NCBI GenBank assembly: GCA_963978545.1
Contig: OZ021732.1
Coordinates: 49,767,214-49,831,213, forward strand
Length of the DNA stretch: 64,000 nt
Direction: 5' to 3'
From: Linyphia triangularis
Taxonomy: Eukaryota > Arthropoda > Arachnida > Araneae > Linyphiidae
Shown: positions 61,101 to 64,000 of the stretch, piece after piece
Position numbering within the stretch: the stretch's first letter is position 1
Layout of the letters: every line of letters starts with the position of its first letter
Notes under the pieces: model-generated
Database searches by the model: none
Seen by the model: only the letters and a program-made list of their open reading frames with translations
Told to the model about the DNA's origin: nothing
Made by a program: the position numbers and the translations under genes

Positions 61101-63861
61101 ATTAAAGCAGTTTTATTAAGTACTACTACATATATTTATATAAAAAAAAAATGAAAACAAATATTTAAGTCATAATTGAAATAGAAAAGATATTAATGAT
61201 AATTTAAAGCTGGGGGGGTGGGGTGGGGGGTGGGGGGGGGGGTAATCTGGTATCCAATTTTTAAGATGGCAAGCTGTAGGATATTATGCACAAATCTTAG
61301 TGGCTTAATTTTCAGTTTAATATTGTACATTAGTATTTTACTTATTTCCTAGAACTTGCTAAAATGAATCTAAGTATAATATAATACACCAGATATCTGA
61401 TATATTCTTATCTGAGATTTAAATAAAAGCAGTGTGATTGTTAATGTTTAGATATATTGCCAAACCTTAATATTTTAACCTTATTTTTTTTCCAGATTTA
61501 GACTTTAAGCAAAACCAGAAGAGAAAATAAACTATTTCCCTTTCCTTGAATATCCTCAATTTCTACGCTTCTCTTTCAATGGTTGAATCTTGACCATATT
61601 CCACAAAATGTTGTCAAAGCAAAAGAACAATATAATACTAAAATAGAGAAGAACATAAATTTCAAATAACTAATGTACAAAGTGCATCTACTCACTTTTC
61701 ATACGAAGTAGTCAAATAGAAACCATATACATTGGTATGCCTGTGATGTCTAACTTCAACCAGCAACTCAGGAACATTTGTCTTTAACTGCGTAAGAAAC
61801 CATACTAATGTTTCTTCAGTTGTAGACTGTGGAAATGTAACAACAACATCACAGTCATGACTTGGAAGACTATTCTTCCACACTTGCCCAGCTGCTAAAA
61901 GTTGCCTAGAAACAGATATTCTTTTGCGTAGAAGTCTACCAGCTGTAACGAAATTATTAAATAAATGAGAATAAAATTATTTATTAACTATATTCTTACA
62001 AATTAGAGTAAGAAATATGTTTAGCAATTAATTTAGAAATAATAAATAACTATGATATAATTTCCAGCCTAATATAACAACTGTTATCATTACTTTTAAT
62101 ATCCTTTATTTTAGTATTATTTGTTCTAGTTAGGATGCATTCTATTTGGAACCAAAATTGGCCAACTTTGATGTTTGGAACTCATAGTTTGCCTTTTAAC
62201 AAAAAAATATATTGTAACTACCAATGAATCTAAGCAATTAAAAGATGAATCCTCACTCACTAATTCTCCCACTTCCAATATAGTCACAACTCTGAAAATT
62301 GGTACAAATGTCAACAAAAACACAGATTGAAAAGTAAGTTGTTTTGATCTCAATTAACCAATTTTAAAGGGCTACAAAAAATGTCAAACATTCCATTCAA
62401 ATGTCCTACTTCCAATGTAGTCACAACTCTGCTGTTTGGTGTAAGTATCAACAATGGCAAGCATAGAAAAAGTAGATTAACCAACTTTATAGGATCAAAA
62501 GAAGGTAAAATGTTCCAAAGCAAGGGACATTCAAATGTTCTACTTTCAATGTAGTGGTCACAATTCCGATATTTTATACAAATGTCAACAAGAGCAAGGA
62601 AGTAAAAGTTAATACTTTGATGTTGATTAACTAACTTTATTCAGTCAAAAAGGGATCAAACATTCCAAATGGGGGATCATATGTCCCATTATATAATCAC
62701 AAAACTAAAAAAAGTGCTGCAAATGTCCACAAAGGTACACATAGAAAAAGTAGACTACTCTGATGTGGATTGACCAACTTTAAGGAGTCAAAAAGAGGTA
62801 AACATTACAAATGGGCTAGTCAAATGTTCCACTTCCAATGCAGACACAATACTGAAATTTGGTACTAATGTTCCAATGCAGAAAAAGTAAGCTGTTCAAT
62901 TAACTAATTTAAAAATTCGAAAAGAGTTTCAAACAAAGAATATCCAAATGTTCCACTTTCAACATACATACTAACTCTGAAATTTAGTTAAATATATCAA
63001 CAAGAGCAAGAATAGATAAAATAAGCTATTCCCATTTTGATAAATCAAATATTAGGGGTCAAAATGAATTGAATTGCAAAAAAGTAAAATCCAGGAATGT
63101 CTTTTGATAACTAAACTATGCATGGTAGAATTTCATAGCGAAGCATAGGAATTCAGATAGTACAATTGTTTGGTTAGTCCACATTTCTCATTTGTAATAT
63201 GAAAATATCTCAGTAGGAAAAAAATATTTTTATCCAGAAAAAATGGTGCAACAAATTGGTTATTTTTAACCCAAATGTCTAGTGTAGTCCTGTGTGATCA
63301 GTAATTGTATAATCGCAGCATATGCTGTACAACTTTTTGAGTGCTAAGTTTTTGGGAAAGTGCTTAAAAATTTGAATCTTTATAGGAATTTATGAAGGAA
63401 AAAAACTCCTTGTTTTAATTTACAAAACACAGACTTCAAAGGTAGCTCTGAGAAAGTACCATCCCATTAAAATTTATTCCTTCTTTTTTTACAATTTTTA
63501 TATCTTAGCAGTATAGTTTTTTCTATTTATTTCTGTCTTTATGTGGTACACTTTATAAATTAAAATTTTGAAGGAATCGCCAAATGCTTACAGATAATAG
63601 TTTTCTCAAGGCATTTAGCTTTATTATTATACAGGAAAAAATAATTAAAAAAAAACTACACATACTAAAGTTAAGTCTCATTGAGGAAAAATTTCAAAAC
63701 AAAAACATTAAGAAAGAAAAAAATTTCAAATCGGGCGGAAATCTTCAAAATTAACTCCTCCAAAAATAATAAATTAATTTTTTACCTTCGGAAAGTGTCA
63801 TACGAGATCCTTTCTTTCGATTACGCACTGTACTACTACTTTGAGACTTAGGGACTTGCAT
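45464..63861 (-). CDS. ANO8: Anoctamin-8 (TMEM16 family), complete gene span
   Basis: This is a multi-pass membrane protein of the TMEM16 channel/scramblase family. The ANO8 branch has been linked to endoplasmic reticulum-plasma membrane contacts. Joined exons on the minus strand: 63786-63861, 61696-61942, 60747-60982, 60026-60142, 59052-59182, 58612-58773, 58029-58181, 56937-57072, 56177-56232, 53355-53429, 51545-51805, 47486-47683, 47047-47178, 46804-46914, 45464-46171. That gives 932 residues, all in frame. ANO8 identity rests on [53 protein letters not shown] and [13 protein letters not shown], which match the ANO8 branch and not ANO10. About eight to ten membrane segments lie between residues 232 and 674, with a short acidic loop (about 490-545) and a Ser-rich basic tail. 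The long Glu-rich and Pro-rich parts of vertebrate ANO8 are reduced here. Confidence 0.93.
46804..46914 (-). CDS. ANO8: ANO8 exon 14
   Basis: Residues 661-697: [20 protein letters not shown], then [14 protein letters not shown], matching the last membrane helix and the IPDIPGWVAEEMAKLEYQRR block of ANO8. Phase 0 on both sides. Confidence 0.93.
47047..47178 (-). CDS. ANO8: ANO8 exon 13
   Basis: Residues 617-660: [20 protein letters not shown] followed by [15 protein letters not shown] and a hydrophobic IILIIILE. Two membrane segments. Phase 0 on both sides. Confidence 0.93.
47486..47683 (-). CDS. ANO8: ANO8 exon 12
   Basis: Residues 551-616: [40 protein letters not shown], then [17 protein letters not shown]. 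This is one of the most conserved TMEM16 blocks, including the acidic residues of the helix that helps bind calcium in active family members. Donor gtaagt. Confidence 0.95.
49290..50285 (+). repeat. Minisatellite, about eight units of 115-150 bp
   Basis: Units centre on the phrase ctacagctctgaaattttca, then acataagtagttttggcctt. Occurrences start near 49305, 49445, 49573, 49704, 49853, 49968, 50103 and 50228. Each is followed by an A/T-rich spacer with aattaattaa. Diverged relatives of this unit form the array at 62260-63010. Confidence 0.85.
50425..50620 (+). repeat. Short tandem array, about 57-bp units
   Basis: The phrase caatgaacctttcagagagc, then gaagcgagcctatctttgca, appears twice nearly perfectly. 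Two diverged copies follow (caatgaacctttcaacgagt... and catgaacttttcagcgaatg...). It lies between the minisatellite and the Helitron-like tail. Confidence 0.8.
51545..51805 (-). CDS. ANO8: ANO8 exon 11
   Basis: Residues 464-550: [20 protein letters not shown] (the ANO8 LLITRQ block), then an acidic, Ser-rich cytosolic loop with [19 protein letters not shown], ending [13 protein letters not shown]. The loop is far shorter than the Glu-rich insert of vertebrate ANO8. Donor gtagtt. Confidence 0.94.
51806..53354 (-). other. ANO8 intron 10, GC-AG type
   Basis: The coding strand starts GAG/gcaagt and ends ctatgcag. The donor is GC instead of GT, with the rest of the consensus perfect. The interior is AT-rich and shows no element. 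Confidence 0.8.
53355..53429 (-). CDS. ANO8: ANO8 exon 10
   Basis: Residues 439-463: [20 protein letters not shown], then EKLKE, matching the FQFVNSYLSLFYIGFYLKDM segment of ANO8. The frame demands the GC donor at 53353-53354. Confidence 0.93.
53430..56176 (-). other. ANO8 intron 9
   Basis: 2.7 kb of AT-rich sequence. Motifs around 54420-54640 repeat loosely (attaacctgt(a/g)cc three times: near 54417, 54470 and 54622). No exon was recognised; exons 9 and 10 join in phase without one. Confidence 0.55.
56177..56232 (-). CDS. ANO8: ANO8 exon 9
   Basis: Completes Glu420, then [18 protein letters not shown], the ANO8 NYRLESAYEKHLIIKVVL segment. A 56-nt micro-exon. Acceptor tttacag, donor gttggt. 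Confidence 0.92.
56937..57072 (-). CDS. ANO8: ANO8 exon 8
   Basis: Residues 375-419 plus one base: [20 protein letters not shown], then [20 protein letters not shown] and WLNDK. One membrane segment, with the conserved WLND. Donor gtaatt. Confidence 0.93.
57430..57700. repeat. Two copies of a 54-bp phrase in ANO8 intron 7
   Basis: ctgaaacttggcagatagac and the following 34 bp (57499-57552) recur at 57643-57696 with a few changes. The preceding gtgtgtttgtggcaggcaaa hints at a Helitron-like or microsatellite-bearing repeat like those at 49233 and 62260, but the ends are not clear. Confidence 0.6.
58029..58181 (-). CDS. ANO8: ANO8 exon 7
   Basis: Residues 324-374: [20 protein letters not shown], then [20 protein letters not shown] and a further hydrophobic run. 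Matches the ANO8 SPITR...YPPWKR segment and the following membrane helix. Phase 0 on both sides. Confidence 0.94.
58612..58773 (-). CDS. ANO8: ANO8 exon 6
   Basis: Residues 270-323: [20 protein letters not shown], then [20 protein letters not shown] and AEPRPLFT. The WKR...AELAY(R/K)WGTL block is diagnostic for TMEM16 proteins of the ANO8 type. Phase 0 on both sides. Confidence 0.95.
59052..59182 (-). CDS. ANO8: ANO8 exon 5: first membrane segment
   Basis: Completes Asn226, then [40 protein letters not shown] and RDQ. The YFG.KIA.YFAWLG motif marks the first helix. Acceptor tgtttag, donor gtattc. Confidence 0.94.
59183..60025 (-). other. ANO8 intron 4
   Basis: About 840 bp of AT-rich intron without a recognised element. 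Confidence 0.6.
60026..60142 (-). CDS. ANO8: ANO8 exon 4
   Basis: Completes Val187, then [38 protein letters not shown]. Matches the LAARGIIQQVFPVHEQ...W.QAV..QPL region of ANO8. The open frame runs past the donor gtacac, but the next exon fits only if it is used. Confidence 0.92.
60421..60521. repeat. Two adjacent near-perfect hairpins in ANO8 intron 3
   Basis: Hairpin 1 (60421-60451): TTGAAACTTAATCTT and its exact complement around one base. Hairpin 2 (60456-60521): arms of 32 and 33 nt starting ATCAAAAAACACAAATTT, differing by one A, around a one-base loop. Almost all of the 101 bp is self-complementary. Confidence 0.9.
60747..60982 (-). CDS. ANO8: ANO8 exon 3
   Basis: Residues 108-186 plus one base: [53 protein letters not shown]. 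Matches the cytosolic N-terminal domain of ANO8 ([20 protein letters not shown]). Acceptor tttcag, donor gttagt. Confidence 0.93.
61202..61242. repeat. G-rich tract in ANO8 intron 2
   Basis: Runs of G with single T interruptions (gggggggtggggtggggggt...). It could form a G-quadruplex on the plus strand or a C-rich tract in the ANO8 transcript. It is also a likely site of sequencing error. Confidence 0.7.
61696..61942 (-). CDS. ANO8: ANO8 exon 2
   Basis: Residues 26-107 plus two bases: [64 protein letters not shown]. This is the ANO8 dimerisation-type N-terminal domain. Acceptor gttacag, donor gtgagt. Confidence 0.95.
62260..63010. repeat. Minisatellite in ANO8 intron 1, about six units
   Basis: Units centre on ccaatgtagtcacaactctg, then a tttggta.aaatgtcaacaa phrase and a gaaaaagta...aa.taacttta phrase. 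Starts near 62273, 62412, 62546, 62688, 62836 and 62958 (125-145 bp spacing). Homologous to the array at 49290-50285 but more diverged. Confidence 0.8.
63118..63160 (+). mobile_element. 3' end of a second Helitron-like repeat
   Basis: gcatggtagaatttcatagc, gaagcataggaattcagATAG, followed by T. Nearly the same tail as 50718-50748. The element would extend left through the minisatellite; its TC start was not located. Confidence 0.55.
63786..63861 (-). CDS. ANO8: ANO8 exon 1: start codon
   Basis: Residues 1-25 plus one base: [25 protein letters not shown]. Short basic cytosolic N-terminus, donor gtaaaa. The frame joins exon 2 correctly. The Met at residue 21 could serve as an alternative start. 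The promoter should lie in or beyond 63862-64000, where I see only AT-rich sequence. Confidence 0.8.
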
Positions 63862-64000
63862 TTCGAATATTAAAATATTTTTCAAAAATAATAATTGAAT
63901 CCACTGATAAAGAATTTGTCTTGAAATATTAAAAATCTATAAATTTTGTAATAAACAATTTTAGTTTTGGTATGCCCACTATGTTCTTATCTCACTTCAC

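Noticed and set aside
1..64000. tRNA, rRNA or other structured RNA genes
   Set aside because: None with a recognisable cloverleaf or conserved core was seen by eye. A covariance-model scan would be needed to exclude them.

Overview
The window is animal nuclear DNA: very AT-rich, intron-dense and full of decayed transposons. It carries two complete multi-exon genes pointing towards each other. The proteins and the repeat types (long AT-rich introns, Ty3/gypsy, hAT, piggyBac, Tc1 and Helitron-like elements) suggest an arthropod, probably a chelicerate such as a spider. That placement is inference from general character, not a database match.

Gene 1 (+ strand, 2915-32986) is a furin-type proprotein convertase of about 678 residues in 15 or 16 exons. 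I traced every splice junction. The signal segment, prodomain, RKKR autocleavage site, Asp/His/Asn/Ser catalytic residues and P domain with its RGD are all intact. There is no cysteine-rich region, and the protein stops right after a short hydrophobic segment. Gene 2 (- strand, 63861-45464) is an anoctamin/TMEM16 scramblase-family protein that matches ANO8. It has 15 exons and 932 residues, reads in frame throughout, and uses one GC-AG intron. Their 3' ends face each other across about 12.5 kb of gene-free DNA.

Mobile elements fill the introns. Intron 4 of the convertase holds a nearly full-length antisense Ty3/gypsy retrotransposon (6670-12564): two 466-bp LTRs that differ at three positions, a tRNA-Leu-type primer site, a polypurine tract, gag and pol, a probable -1 frameshift site, and four in-frame TGA stops. 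Intron 6 (8.5 kb) has a 392-bp MITE with a perfect 8-bp target duplication. It also has a decayed piggyBac element with TTAA ends, which contains a second element with CAGGGTGTCCAG ends. A relative of that second element lies at 36206-38537. Introns 9 and 11 hold hAT-like elements with 5-bp duplications and a Tc1-like fossil. Between the genes are a 2-kb hAT-like element and a 1.4-kb element with CATACCTGCCAAC ends around a four-unit GC-rich array. Intron 11 of ANO8 carries a 2.2-kb hAT-like element (8-bp duplication ATAAAGGG) that contains a Helitron-like repeat with a minisatellite core. A second, diverged copy of that repeat type lies in ANO8 intron 1.

The convertase would process secretory cargo in the trans-Golgi and endosomal route, and ANO8 is a membrane protein. 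Nothing in the sequence ties them into one system. The noteworthy content is the unusual convertase tail, the retrotransposon's recoding signals, and several transposon families whose ends and duplications can be read exactly. All coordinates were worked out by eye. Exon junctions are firm where the reading frame closes; repeat borders without a clean duplication are approximate.
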